From positions 16,835 through 80,834 of the forward strand of contig JAICWL010000001.1 in NCBI GenBank assembly GCA_025934835.1: a DNA stretch of 64,000 nucleotides. The letters run 5' to 3'. Position 1 is the stretch's first letter. Every line of letters starts with the position of its first letter. Shown piece after piece: positions 53,100 to 61,521 of this stretch. Position numbers and translations under genes: made by a program. Below the pieces are notes generated by a model. That model saw only the letters and a list, made by a program, of their open reading frames with translations, was not told where the DNA came from and did no database searches. Origin of the DNA: Fimbriimonadaceae bacterium (GTDB lineage: Bacteria; Armatimonadota; Fimbriimonadia; Fimbriimonadales; Fimbriimonadaceae).

Positions 53100-54538
53100 T
53101 TGACGCCCCGAACGTTCTTCAGCAGATACGCCCCGAGCGCAAAGCACACGGCGCACAGCACGAACACCGACGCATATCCGGCGTGGGTGTAGTGATACAG
53201 CAACTCTCCGTCCACCACTTGCGGCGTCTTGCCGTACGCCGCGATAAGAACGCCCGCGGCGGGGGCGGCAAGCGATTGCGGCAGCGTCATGGAGATATGC
53301 CACACGGCCATTTCCTTGGCTGCGTTGGAGCGCGAGGGCAGAACGTCGGTGCCGAGCGCCCAGTCGACGCTGGTATAGGCGCCGAATCCGAATCCGAAGA
53401 ACAGCCCTGCCACCAGCACCTGCGGCAGATGTCGGCAAAAAATGAAGCTCAGAGCCATCAGGGCGATCACGACGTTCGAAAAGTAAACGACCTTCTTTCT
53501 GCCGATCTTGTCCGAGATATATCCGCCCCAAATGCCGCTGATCGAGGCCGCAAGCAGCAGAACGCCGATCAAGAGCGACGCCTGCATCTCGGGATGCTCG
53601 ATGTGGATTACGTCGATCAGATAATAGTTGACGTAGGGCAGCACCGAGTAGAACCCGAGCATCACGAGCGCCCGCGTAACCCACACCCAGGCAAAATCCG
53701 GGTACAGCTTGGGGTCGATCCACAGGCTCTTCACGTACTTGCCCCATTGCAACTTCGGAGGGCGAACTGGCATCGGATTCTCGCGGATGCCCCAAACGGT
53801 TATGACGGCTACAATCGCCATCACACCGGCTACCACGGCATATTTGGACAGTTCGGAAGCCTTGTTCAGAACGAACCCGGATCCCAGCGCCCCGAGCAGC
53901 GTGCCGAGTTGCGACATCAGAGCCATGTACCCGCTCGCCGAGCCGCGCTGATCTTCCGGCACGAGATCCGGAATCACGCCCATGTAAGCTGCCGAAGCTA
54001 TGTTGTTGCCTAGCTGCACCACCATGTACCCGAGCAGGAACAACAGAAACGTAGGACTCGTGAACAGAACGCTGATCGTGTCCGCCAGCCCGACGCCCGA
54101 GGCCGAGCCGGTGTGGATAGACGGGAACAGGGCGATGGTCGCCGCCATCATGGCAAGCCCGAGCACGTTGATGGCGACGCCCGCCGCAATATAGGGGCGG
54201 CGCCGGCCGAGCTTGGATACGCACCGGTCGCTGAGCGCTCCGACGAACAGCGGAACAACGAGCGCCACAAGCGCAGCGATTCCGGTAAGGAGTCCCAGGG
54301 CAGGAACTCGATAGGCCGGCGCCATCTTGCGCATCTCGCCCGGGAGCATGATAAAAAGCAGCGCTCCCCAATGGAAATTCGTCGCGAACCAATAGGCGCT
54401 GATGGCAAGCTGGTCCGCCAACGTGAGCTTCTTGCCCTCGTAGGGCGACGGCACCGAGGCGAGATCTACTTCGCCGCCGGCAAGATCGCCGGGTGGAATA
54501 GATCGATCCGGAGCGTCTGGCGCGAGCTTGCTCATCAC
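53096..54538 (-). CDS. MFS transporter, probable sugar/cation symporter
   Basis: The 480-residue protein has about 12 membrane helices. The loop GALSDRCVSKLGRRRPYIAAG after helix 2 is the conserved motif of the SLC45/GPH-like sugar transporters, repeated in GGYISDKIGRKKVVYFSNV in the second half. A 40-residue polar N-terminal tail is present. It may take up a disaccharide or glycoside with protons. It overlaps the nucleotidyltransferase gene by four bases (ATGA), so the two are cotranscribed. Confidence 0.85.
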   Translation of the reverse strand: MMSKLAPDAPDRSIPPGDLAGGEVDLASVPSPYEGKKLTLADQLAISAYWFATNFHWGALLFIMLPGEMRKMAPAYRVPALGLLTGIAALVALVVPLFVGALSDRCVSKLGRRRPYIAAGVAINVLGLAMMAATIALFPSIHTGSASGVGLADTISVLFTSPTFLLFLLGYMVVQLGNNIASAAYMGVIPDLVPEDQRGSASGYMALMSQLGTLLGALGSGFVLNKASELSKYAVVAGVMAIVAVITVWGIRENPMPVRPPKLQWGKYVKSLWIDPKLYPDFAWVWVTRALVMLGFYSVLPYVNYYLIDVIHIEHPEMQASLLIGVLLLAASISGIWGGYISDKIGRKKVVYFSNVVIALMALSFIFCRHLPQVLVAGLFFGFGFGAYTSVDWALGTDVLPSRSNAAKEMAVWHISMTLPQSLAAPAAGVLIAAYGKTPQVVDGELLYHYTHAGYASVFVLCAVCFALGAYLLKNVRGVN

Positions 54539-55302
54539 TTGGGTGTCAAATGCTCGATCGCGTACTCGTAATCGTCGACGAAGTCAATGTCGTATGCCAG
54601 CTCCGGCGGACTGTTGGGAACCGCAGCGCCGGAACACTTCAGTAGGCTTTCAATCTTACGCTCGACGTCCGGAATGGTTAAGGTCTTCGTGAGAAATTTG
54701 AGCAGAAAGGCCGGTCCGAGCAGCTTGGCCATTCCCAGCTTGCTCTTCCGGTTCTCGAACACACGCTCGATGTAAGGCCGAGACCTTTCGAGCGCGGCCA
54801 CACTCATCACGTACGCGCAGCCCGTTGTCCAAGTCCCGTCGCGCAAAGTCACGAAAGTAGCCGTAGAGCCCGGAAACGCCCCATCGTAGTCTCGCTTGGC
54901 TACCAGCGGCACGCAAATGTCCTTGTCCGGCGGACACGCAGAAATGAAGCGGCTAATAATCTCCGGCGTTATCAGCGGGAGATCGGTCGTGACCACCAAG
55001 ACCCTCTCGGGCTTGCCGCCTTCGGTGAGAGCTTCGAGGCCCCGCTGGATGTTGTCGGGGCCGCTCGAGCCTTCCGGGATCAACAGGTCCGCTCCCTGAG
55101 CGGAATCGCTCGTCCGAAGCTCCTCCCCGCCGATTACAGCGATCTTCCCGACGACTCCCGTGTCTCGCAGCGCACTGATCGTGCGGCCGAGGATAGTGAC
55201 GCCGTCGAACGGGATCAGCGCTTTGATCTCGGTACCCGCGGCGCGGGCCAAGACCTCGTCTACCCTGCCGCCGGCAGGCAAAATGGCGTCGAGCTTGGTC
55301 AC
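54535..55302 (-). CDS. Nucleotidyltransferase, MobA/NTP-transferase-like
   Basis: The 255-residue protein begins LDAILPAGGRVDEVL, a variant of the LAAGxGxRM nucleotide loop, and keeps VLVVTTDLPLITPEII (metal-binding Asp) like MobA and related GT-A fold enzymes. The usual Arg of the loop is replaced, so activity is not certain. The C-terminal part (about 185-255) is specific. It might transfer a nucleotide to a sugar phosphate or similar. It lies two bases after the lipid kinase gene, followed by the transporter. Confidence 0.75.
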   Translation of the reverse strand: MTKLDAILPAGGRVDEVLARAAGTEIKALIPFDGVTILGRTISALRDTGVVGKIAVIGGEELRTSDSAQGADLLIPEGSSGPDNIQRGLEALTEGGKPERVLVVTTDLPLITPEIISRFISACPPDKDICVPLVAKRDYDGAFPGSTATFVTLRDGTWTTGCAYVMSVAALERSRPYIERVFENRKSKLGMAKLLGPAFLLKFLTKTLTIPDVERKIESLLKCSGAAVPNSPPELAYDIDFVDDYEYAIEHLTPK

Positions 55303-55304
55303 GG

Positions 55305-56234
55305 CTAGGGATTGAGTATCGCACGGTTTGGGGGCCGGCTCGGGTGCATCAATCTGAGCGCTCCCGGTACGACTTCGAAGTCGGCCGGCAGCAATCCAAT
55401 CGATTCTCCGTCCGCGAGCGCCGGCATGGGGCTTTCGCAGCGGACGCTCGCCCGGCGCGCACGAAAGCTTCGCACTTTCGGATGGCTCAAATGACGGCCG
55501 CGAAATACCGATGGGAAAGCTCTAAGGAACGCGGCCTTCGATAAGCTCTCGACGAGCACGATGTCCAGCAGCCCGTCGTCCAGCAGCGCATCCGGCGCCA
55601 CCCGCATGCCTCCACCGTAGGTCTTGCCGTTTGCGAACGCGCACAGCATGGCATCGCATTCCACCTGCTCGCCGTCTAGGTCGAGCATTAAGCGGGCCGC
55701 TTGGTACGATCGCAGCACGCTCAGCACCGCGGCGAGGTACGCAGACGTACCCCGGATTCTTTTAAATCCCTGATTGACCCTTTCGGCCACTTTGGCATCG
55801 AATCCGCAGCCGGCGACGTTCATGAAATATCCGCTTCTCTGACCGCAGTTCCAGCGAACAACGTCCACTTGCTTGGATTGGCCCCGAAACGCCGTCTCCG
55901 CGGCGAACTCGATTTGGGATTGCACGCCGATCGTGCGGCAGAGGTCGTTGCCGGTGCCCATCGGAACTATCGCCATCGCGGCGCTGCTGCCTATCAGGCC
56001 GTTGGCGACCTCGGAAATCGTCCCGTCTCCCCCGGCGGCAATCACGAGTTCGGCGCCGCCTTCAGCGGCCTTGGCCGCTAGAGCGGCTGCGTGGCCAGGG
56101 TATTCGGTAGCGAGACACTCGACCGTCGATCCGCGGGGCGCTTCTCGCCGAATCAGAGTCTCGACGCGCGGCCATCGGCTTGCTCCCAACCCACGCCCCG
56201 ATGCCGGGTTGCGAATGACGACCGAGTGATTCAT
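55305..56234 (-). CDS. Diacylglycerol kinase-like lipid kinase (YegS/DagK family)
   Basis: The 309-residue protein has the N-terminal kinase domain with NPASGRG (nucleotide loop) and ELVIAAGGDGTISEVANGL (the GGDGT motif), PMGTGNDLCRTIG, and the C-terminal beta domain with MNVAGCGFDAKVAERVN. It phosphorylates a lipid such as diacylglycerol at the inner membrane face. First gene of a three-gene unit with the nucleotidyltransferase and MFS transporter. Confidence 0.9.
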   Translation of the reverse strand: MNHSVVIRNPASGRGLGASRWPRVETLIRREAPRGSTVECLATEYPGHAAALAAKAAEGGAELVIAAGGDGTISEVANGLIGSSAAMAIVPMGTGNDLCRTIGVQSQIEFAAETAFRGQSKQVDVVRWNCGQRSGYFMNVAGCGFDAKVAERVNQGFKRIRGTSAYLAAVLSVLRSYQAARLMLDLDGEQVECDAMLCAFANGKTYGGGMRVAPDALLDDGLLDIVLVESLSKAAFLRAFPSVFRGRHLSHPKVRSFRARRASVRCESPMPALADGESIGLLPADFEVVPGALRLMHPSRPPNRAILNP

Positions 56235-56248
56235 CGTTGGGCCGTGCT

Positions 56249-56290
56249 AAAAAAAATCGCGGGCCCCGCGCCAAGAAAGCGAAGGGCCCA
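56249..56290 (-). terminator. Terminator of the small lipoprotein gene
   Basis: On the minus strand GGGCCC/GGGCCC (56289-56284 with 56266-56261) is followed by GCGA and eight T residues (56256-56249). It lies between the small lipoprotein stop and the lipid kinase start. Confidence 0.8.
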
Positions 56291-56317
56291 TTTACGCTGC
56301 TTGCTAAATGCTGAGCG

Positions 56318-56488
56318 TTACTTCCCGGTAGTGCTGCCGGCAGTTGCTCCGGCGGTCGTTCCAGCCGTTGCGCCGGCGGTTGTGCCAGCCGTCGCTGACG
56401 TATCGTCCGCAGGCTTGCTGCATCCCGCAAGGAATGCACCGAGAACACCCAACACCATAACCAGCGCGAAAATCTTCTTCATCATCAT
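56318..56488 (-). CDS. Small repeat-rich lipoprotein
   Basis: The 56-residue product has a lipoprotein signal (MMMKKIFALVMVLGVLGAFLAGC) and a mature part of only about 33 residues, made mostly of Thr/Ala/Gly repeats (TAGTTAGATAGTTAGATAG). Three ATG codons in a row follow GGAGGTG; the first (56488) or second fits best. Repeats at DNA level are about 24 bases long and degenerate. It may be an abundant surface or spacer lipoprotein; function unknown. Single-gene unit with a strong terminator. Confidence 0.75.
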   Translation of the reverse strand: MMMKKIFALVMVLGVLGAFLAGCSKPADDTSATAGTTAGATAGTTAGATAGSTTGK

Positions 56489-56680
56489 CAACACCTCCGT
56501 CATTGAAGCGCTCCACGAGGGAGCGTTACTACACCTTCGCCTTTCTCCGAAAAGTGACCATGTGCTCGATCGACCGAGAACCTGGCCGGGCATCAGTGCA
56601 CCGCCATTATAGCAACGAGTTATCCCCTCGGCTACTGCCCAGAGCCAGTTAGGGCGAAAGATATAGCCTATTGTGCGACG

Positions 56681-57178
56681 TTAGGACTTCTTCTTGAACG
56701 TCAGACTGACGGAATTGATGCAATAGCGGAGGCCGCCTCGGTCGGTCGGTCCGTCGTCGAACACGTGTCCCAAGTGGCTATCGCACTTTGCGCACATCAC
56801 CTCGATTCGCTGCATGCCGAGCGAGTCGTCCTCCCGAATCCACACCGACTTGTCGTCGTAAGGGCGGACGTAGCTCGGCCATCCGGTTCCGGAATCGAAC
56901 TTGTCCGAGGACCGAAAGACCGGGTTGCCGCACGCGGCGCAGTAATACACGCCCTGCTGATGGTTGTTCCAGTACGCGCCCGAGAATGCCGCTTCCGTTC
57001 CTTCGCCCCGCAGGACTGAAAACTGGGCCGGGGTCAGAAGTCTCTTCCATTGGGCACTCGTATGCACGACCTTATCGGCCCGTTTGGGGCTCGCATGGTG
57101 CGTTACAAGCGGAAGACTCGGCAGCTGCGCGCAGGCGGTCACGGCAACAGCTATGACGATAAGAATCAGAGCCCTCAT
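56681..57178 (-). CDS. msrB: Peptide methionine-R-sulfoxide reductase MsrB, lipoprotein form
   Basis: The 165-residue protein has a lipoprotein signal with lipobox VTAC and a full MsrB domain: zinc ligands CAAC (about 80) and CAKC (about 129), the motif GTGWPSY, GHVFDDGP and the catalytic Cys in RYCINSVSL. It reduces methionine-R-sulfoxide in proteins, here outside the cytoplasm. A lipid-anchored MsrB is less common than the soluble type. No msrA is adjacent. Confidence 0.92.
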   Translation of the reverse strand: MRALILIVIAVAVTACAQLPSLPLVTHHASPKRADKVVHTSAQWKRLLTPAQFSVLRGEGTEAAFSGAYWNNHQQGVYYCAACGNPVFRSSDKFDSGTGWPSYVRPYDDKSVWIREDDSLGMQRIEVMCAKCDSHLGHVFDDGPTDRGGLRYCINSVSLTFKKKS

Positions 57179-57223
57179 AGCTCTGTTAACGCAGAATTGC
57201 TAAAAATGTCTCCCGACTATTTA

Positions 57224-57586
57224 TCACTGCCGGACTATGAAGCCCTCTGAAGACCCTGCGCGAGTCAGGTGCGGCAGAACCAGGCACGCGAAGATCACCG
57301 GCATCATGATCGCTTCGGCGCCATCCACCATCACGTCGCCTGCGAACCCCAGGAACGGCACGAACAAGCCGAGAAGCCCCTCGAACGGGACCTCGAACGC
57401 CAAGAGCACGCCGGTAAGCATTACGCCGACCGCAAGCGCCCCCAGCTTGTAGCCCACGCCGACGCCCCGGCTGCGGAGCAAAGAGAATCCGTACCGGACG
57501 TCCAGGAATCCCCCCGGCTTGGTGTGCTTCCCGAGCGCTCGATGGGCGACGCGCTTTCCAAAAAGTCTCATCAAGGGTTTGAGCAA
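57224..57586 (-). CDS. Small membrane protein of unknown function
   Basis: The 120-residue product (TTG at 57586; an ATG at 57571 would give 115) has a basic N-terminus (KRVAHRALGKHTKP) and then three or so hydrophobic segments: YKLGALAVGVMLTGVLLAFEV, LLGLFVPFLGFAGDVMVDG and AIMMPVIFACLVLPHL. No family was recognised. It lies 45 bases after a possible promoter-poor gap and just ahead of msrB on the same strand. Confidence 0.6.
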   Translation of the reverse strand: MLKPLMRLFGKRVAHRALGKHTKPGGFLDVRYGFSLLRSRGVGVGYKLGALAVGVMLTGVLLAFEVPFEGLLGLFVPFLGFAGDVMVDGAEAIMMPVIFACLVLPHLTRAGSSEGFIVRQ

Positions 57587-57723
57587 TTCGTGTTTCGTCC
57601 TCCGACACTGACATCGACGTCACGGGCGCCTTTCGTATGCGCCATCGGGACCTTTTCCGCGCTCGCGCCTGCGGGCGGCAGAAAACTTCCTGTCCGCTGT
57701 GTGCCAACCTATAGGAGCCTGCA

Positions 57724-57951
57724 ATGAAACAGATTCGAGACAACATCTTTCTCGTGACCTATTCCGAACTCGGGAAGCCGCAGGACAAGGGGTACTTCAA
57801 GGTGTCCGGACTAGGCGAGGTCATGCTGGACGCCGCCGACAAGCGGTACATCGAGGAGTATTTGGGCCTGGGTTACGAGCCCGCGTTCTTTGTGAGTCGA
57901 ACGACCGCGCTCGACGGCGGCTACGTCGTCGTCAGCCGCCAGCGCAGGTAG
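57724..57951 (+). CDS. Small soluble protein of unknown function
   Basis: The 75-residue product has a good ribosome binding site (TAGGAGCCTGCA before the ATG) and protein-like sequence (MKQIRDNIFLVTYSELGKPQDKG to AFFVSRTTALDGGYVVVSRQRR), with two short beta-rich ends and a helical middle. No signal or membrane segment. It does not match a family I know. It ends seven bases from the convergent MmgE/PrpD gene. Confidence 0.65.
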   Translation: MKQIRDNIFLVTYSELGKPQDKGYFKVSGLGEVMLDAADKRYIEEYLGLGYEPAFFVSRTTALDGGYVVVSRQRR

Positions 57952-57958
57952 CTGCCGC

Positions 57959-59332
57959 TCAGACGATCATCGCCGCAAAGATCTCCGAGAGATCGTCCGC
58001 GCCATCCAGAGCCCACATCGCATCGAGTGCTTCGTCGGACCCGGACGCACCCAGCATTCGATCGGCCATCGATCGGAATTTTGTCTCGACCTGCACGTCG
58101 GTCATCGGGTTCAGGGCGTGCCCGGATGGGGCGTCCACGCGTTTCTCATAGACTTTGCCGTCCCGAAGTTTCACCCGCACCCGATTCGGTATTCCCTTCT
58201 CCGGATAAAGTTTGTCAAGTTCGGAATCCGGTACGACCTTGGTGTTCGCGACCACCGCGAGAAGCGTTTCATCTTTGAATCGACTCTCATCGTACGTCTC
58301 CTGCGTGACGCTGCCGTCGACGAGCGCCGCGCAAGTGATATAAGGCAGCGAATGGTCGGCGGTTTCCCTGCTTTGTGGGCGCCACTTTTCGGGCTCGCCC
58401 CCGATGATCTCGTGGGATGCCCCAAAGGTCGCGATCTCCACGTCCTCGATCTCATCCGGTCTCAGAGGGCCCCCATGATCGGCGACGATCTGCAGGGCTG
58501 CATCGATTGCGCTTTGGCTGTGATACTCGGCCGGATACTTCTTGATGTAAGTTCGATTGATCATGTATCCGCGTTCGGCGCTGCCGAATTCTGGAATATC
58601 GAACTGGTCGCCGCCACATACCTCGTTGAAGAACCCCATCTCTCCCTCGAAGATCGAAGAGGGGCCGGTCATCCCCATCTTGGCGAGCAGGGTGGCAAAC
58701 ACGCCGTTTCTCGAAGCGTTCGCAAAAGCACACCCTTTCCACATAGAAAGCTCGCCAACCCGCGTCTGGCGCATCGCGTTGTTGGGGGTCCCGGCTAGCC
58801 CGAGCGCGTTCACCATCGTCTCCTCGTCGAAGTCCAGCATGGCCCCGCATCCCGCTACCGTAGAGAAAGCGCCGTACGTCACATGGTCCCAGCCGCGCTT
58901 CCGGATCGAGTAAGCGTCGCAAAGCCTGCACTGGACCTCATAGGCGATCACCGTGCCGAGAATGACGTGGGCCCCGGTCAATTCGAACGCATCGGCGATC
59001 GCCAGCACCGCCGCGATGTTGTCCGAGGGGTGCGCCGGCTCCTTGCTGAGATAAGTGTCGTTATAGTCCAGGTAGCGGAACATCGCGCCGTTCGCGAAGG
59101 CCGCACTCTCAGCCGGCGCCTGGTGGCGCGTACCCACGACGGTCGAGCCCAGATCGGAAGTGGAAAAGCTTGCCAGAGCTCGGGCGATTTTGACGGGCTC
59201 GGCCGTCCAGGCGCCCATCGCCACCCCCATGGAGTCGATGACCCGCCTCTTGACTTCGTGGACCGCGTCCGCAGTCAGATCGGAGAAATCCAGGTTGCAT
59301 GCGAAGTCGGCGATCTTGTGGGCGAGCGACAT
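57959..59332 (-). CDS. MmgE/PrpD family protein
   Basis: The 457-residue protein matches the MmgE/PrpD fold along its length: KIADFACNLDFSDLTADAVHEVKRRVIDSMGVAMGA at the start, ANGAMFRYLDYNDTY (metal-free active site region with Asp/Tyr), WDHVTYGAFSTVAG and a C-terminal small domain. Members include 2-methylcitrate dehydratase and cis-aconitate decarboxylase-like enzymes. No other prp gene is near, so the exact reaction is open. No signal peptide. Confidence 0.88.
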   Translation of the reverse strand: MSLAHKIADFACNLDFSDLTADAVHEVKRRVIDSMGVAMGAWTAEPVKIARALASFSTSDLGSTVVGTRHQAPAESAAFANGAMFRYLDYNDTYLSKEPAHPSDNIAAVLAIADAFELTGAHVILGTVIAYEVQCRLCDAYSIRKRGWDHVTYGAFSTVAGCGAMLDFDEETMVNALGLAGTPNNAMRQTRVGELSMWKGCAFANASRNGVFATLLAKMGMTGPSSIFEGEMGFFNEVCGGDQFDIPEFGSAERGYMINRTYIKKYPAEYHSQSAIDAALQIVADHGGPLRPDEIEDVEIATFGASHEIIGGEPEKWRPQSRETADHSLPYITCAALVDGSVTQETYDESRFKDETLLAVVANTKVVPDSELDKLYPEKGIPNRVRVKLRDGKVYEKRVDAPSGHALNPMTDVQVETKFRSMADRMLGASGSDEALDAMWALDGADDLSEIFAAMIV

Positions 59333-59347
59333 GGTGTGGCGCCGAGG

Positions 59348-60076
59348 TTACCCCCGCGGACCCACCATCGCTTCCCACTTCTGACGCTGCGCGTCCGTCA
59401 AAATCCGATTGACCTGGTTCTCCGCCTGGCTCCTCGTTAGCTGCTGCTGATCGGGAAGACGGGCTTTGGGCGAGTCCTGGGAGTTCGGAGCCACCGGCAA
59501 TCTCGTTTGGGCCGCCAGGCTCGCCATGCGGATCTTGTAGTCGAAGACGATCGAGCGCACCTTCGACCGCTGGTCCGGCCCCATGCCCAGATAGCTCTGC
59601 AGCGCCGGAACGCCGAAGCTCTCCGGCCCAAGAGATTTGAGAGCGATGCGCATCACGACGTCTCGCTGCGGCCCGGTCAGGGAATTGTAGATCCGCTCCG
59701 CGGCTACCGCATTCGCCTGCTCTTCGCCGATCGTCCTCTCCTCGGTAGTTAGCGGAATGCGAGCGTCGGGAGCCCGATCGCCGACGGACCAGTCTCGTCC
59801 GGCTACACTCGCGCTGCCCAGCGTGGCGCGGATGTACGAGGCCTCGTCGTCGCTGATATGGAGCTGAGCTCTTGCCTCCTTGCTGTCAGCGGCATAGGGG
59901 TTGCGCGCAAGCACCTCGTCGAACAGGTCCTTAGGAATAGCGCCGCTCGGCGAGCAGCCGGCACAGCAGGCCACGGCAAACGCACCGGCGGCTTTGCACC
60001 GGGTGCCGGCAGCCCTTCGCCATCGAATCAGAGAGCGCCTTTGTGCCGCAGCGGCTTGCCGAGCATATTCTCCCAT
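59348..60076 (-). CDS. Exported Spy/LTXXQ-like protein, third of a tandem set
   Basis: The frame begins at an ATG (60076) inside the preceding gene; the true start is unclear, perhaps a non-ATG codon near 60030. A hydrophobic stretch ending VACCAGCSPSG suggests a lipoprotein. The mature part is helical with LTGPQRDVVMRIALKSLGPESFGVPALQSYLGMGPDQRSKVRSIV, aligned in pattern with the two preceding genes, and LTDAQRQKWEAMVG at the end, a LTxxQ-W motif as in Spy/CpxP periplasmic chaperones. Confidence 0.65.
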   Translation of the reverse strand: MGEYARQAAAAQRRSLIRWRRAAGTRCKAAGAFAVACCAGCSPSGAIPKDLFDEVLARNPYAADSKEARAQLHISDDEASYIRATLGSASVAGRDWSVGDRAPDARIPLTTEERTIGEEQANAVAAERIYNSLTGPQRDVVMRIALKSLGPESFGVPALQSYLGMGPDQRSKVRSIVFDYKIRMASLAAQTRLPVAPNSQDSPKARLPDQQQLTRSQAENQVNRILTDAQRQKWEAMVGPRG

Positions 60077-60732
60077 TTGGCCCTTTGTCCGGAGGAAAGG
60101 AGATCGAGAACTCGCAGCTCGGCCTGCTTTCGCTCCTTGGAGATTGCGTCTCGCTTCGGTTTTTGAGCCGCCGCGATGCGATTTTTCTCCTTTTCGTAGG
60201 CTACCCGTTGAGATTCCGAATTTGGCTCTTGCAATTTTTGAATCGAATCGGCAAGCTCGGCGTCCAGGTCCTCTTCCTTTTTGTCGACGGCCAACAAGAT
60301 CGCCTGCGCCTTCGCCTTTTGGTCCTGTGTCAGCCCGAGCCGCTTAGCTACTTCGGGCGAACCGATCGCAGAAACGCCTACGAGCTGCAACGTAACCTCG
60401 GACAACCGCTGCTTCTGAGCAGAAGTAAGCACCGAGAGGATCGAATTTGCGGTGTCGATGTCGATCCGCTCGTACGCCTTCGGATCGGTTGAAGCAGTAT
60501 TCGAGGCAGCCTGCTGGCGCTCGCCATATGTCGCGAAGATGCCCGCGATGCGTGTCGATTGCTCCGTCGTCAGACCGAGATCGTGCTTGACCGTCGGATC
60601 GGCAACGAGGAACGCCCCGGACATTTCGATCGTGAGGTAGGGCGCGGTGGAAATGGCCTGCGAGAAGGCGCTCCCCGCGAGAGCGCCCACCATCAGCAGG
60701 CATAGCAAGACGTGCTTCGATATTCTCTTCAT
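60028..60732 (-). CDS. Exported Spy/LTXXQ-like protein, second of a tandem set
   Basis: The start at 60732 (MKRISKHVLLCLL) gives a signal peptide ending AFSQA; 234 residues. The mature protein is all helical with repeated LTxxQ units (GLTTEQSTRIAGIF, LTSAQKQRLSEVTLQLVGVSAI, LGLTQDQKAKAQAILL) and ends LSSGQRAKWENMLG. This is the Spy/CpxP-type cradle layout but longer. It overlaps the next gene's frame at its 3' end. Likely a periplasmic chaperone or envelope stress sensor; the stress it answers is unknown. Confidence 0.75.
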   Translation of the reverse strand: MKRISKHVLLCLLMVGALAGSAFSQAISTAPYLTIEMSGAFLVADPTVKHDLGLTTEQSTRIAGIFATYGERQQAASNTASTDPKAYERIDIDTANSILSVLTSAQKQRLSEVTLQLVGVSAIGSPEVAKRLGLTQDQKAKAQAILLAVDKKEEDLDAELADSIQKLQEPNSESQRVAYEKEKNRIAAAQKPKRDAISKERKQAELRVLDLLSSGQRAKWENMLGKPLRHKGAL

Positions 60733-60796
60733 GGGTCTTATCGGATCAAACGGCCCGCGCGGGCCCGGGTCACGCAAAAGTTTAACAGATCGTTTG

Positions 60797-61498
60797 TCAG
60801 CTCTTGGGAACGAACGGCTTACCTTGAAGTGCGACGAATGCCTTTTGCTGTTTCGAGGTCAGGACCGCCGCCATCTTCTCATTGCGATCTGCCGTCAGCT
60901 TCTGCAAAGTGGGAGCTATCTTCCTGCCGGCGGCCTGAAGATCCGCCTTCGCTTGCGATGCCAGCTTCTGCGCCTCGTCCTTCGTCTTGGCGTGCATTCC
61001 CTCGTACTTGGCGAGGGCTTTCTTCGCCGCCGAGCGCTCGGTCTCGAATATCTTTTTGTTGGCGGTCGTGAGAATGCTGCGGAACTTGCTGAGCTGGGAC
61101 GCGCTAAGCCCGACCCGCTTCGCAACGACTTCGTCCGCCACGGCCGCCAATCCCACGTTCTGCAACGTGAGCTCGCGCAGACGCTTGAGCTGAGATGCCG
61201 AAAGCTGCTTCAGGACGCCTTCTTTCAATGTTTCGAGGAACCCGAGCACCTTCTTGGGGTCCGCCTTCTCCTTCTTCGCCTGCAGTTCCTGCTCGTAAGA
61301 CTTGATGCGCTCTCGGTGCTTGCTCGCATAAACGTTCATTTTCGCCCGTTGGGCCGCCGTGATGCCGAGCTCGGATTGAACACGGCGGTCTTGCAAAATG
61401 ACCACATTGGCCACGTGAAAGTCGAACGAATCCAGTTTCTGGGCCAGCGCGCTGGCCGCACAAAGGACGAGAACGAGCGCGAGGCTTAGACGTTTCAT
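60797..61498 (-). CDS. Exported Spy/LTXXQ-like protein, first of a tandem set
   Basis: The 233-residue protein has a signal peptide (MKRLSLALVLVLCAASALA) and a Lys/Glu-rich helical mature part: LGITAAQRAKMNVYASKHRERI, LSASQLKRLRELTLQNVGLAAVADEVVAKRVGLSASQLSKFRSIL, LTSKQQKAFVALQG. The middle matches LTSAQKQRLSEVTLQLVG of the next gene closely, so the genes are paralogues. It lies 23 bases after dnaE. Confidence 0.75.
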   Translation of the reverse strand: MKRLSLALVLVLCAASALAQKLDSFDFHVANVVILQDRRVQSELGITAAQRAKMNVYASKHRERIKSYEQELQAKKEKADPKKVLGFLETLKEGVLKQLSASQLKRLRELTLQNVGLAAVADEVVAKRVGLSASQLSKFRSILTTANKKIFETERSAAKKALAKYEGMHAKTKDEAQKLASQAKADLQAAGRKIAPTLQKLTADRNEKMAAVLTSKQQKAFVALQGKPFVPKS

Positions 61499-61521
61499 AA
61501 TTCTGTTTGTCGATAGGCAGG

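Noticed and set aside
52605..54392. 595-codon minus-strand frame over the MFS gene and mntR
   Set aside because: It runs through mntR and the MFS gene in another frame; product is Arg/Gly-rich with no domain, typical of GC-rich shadows.
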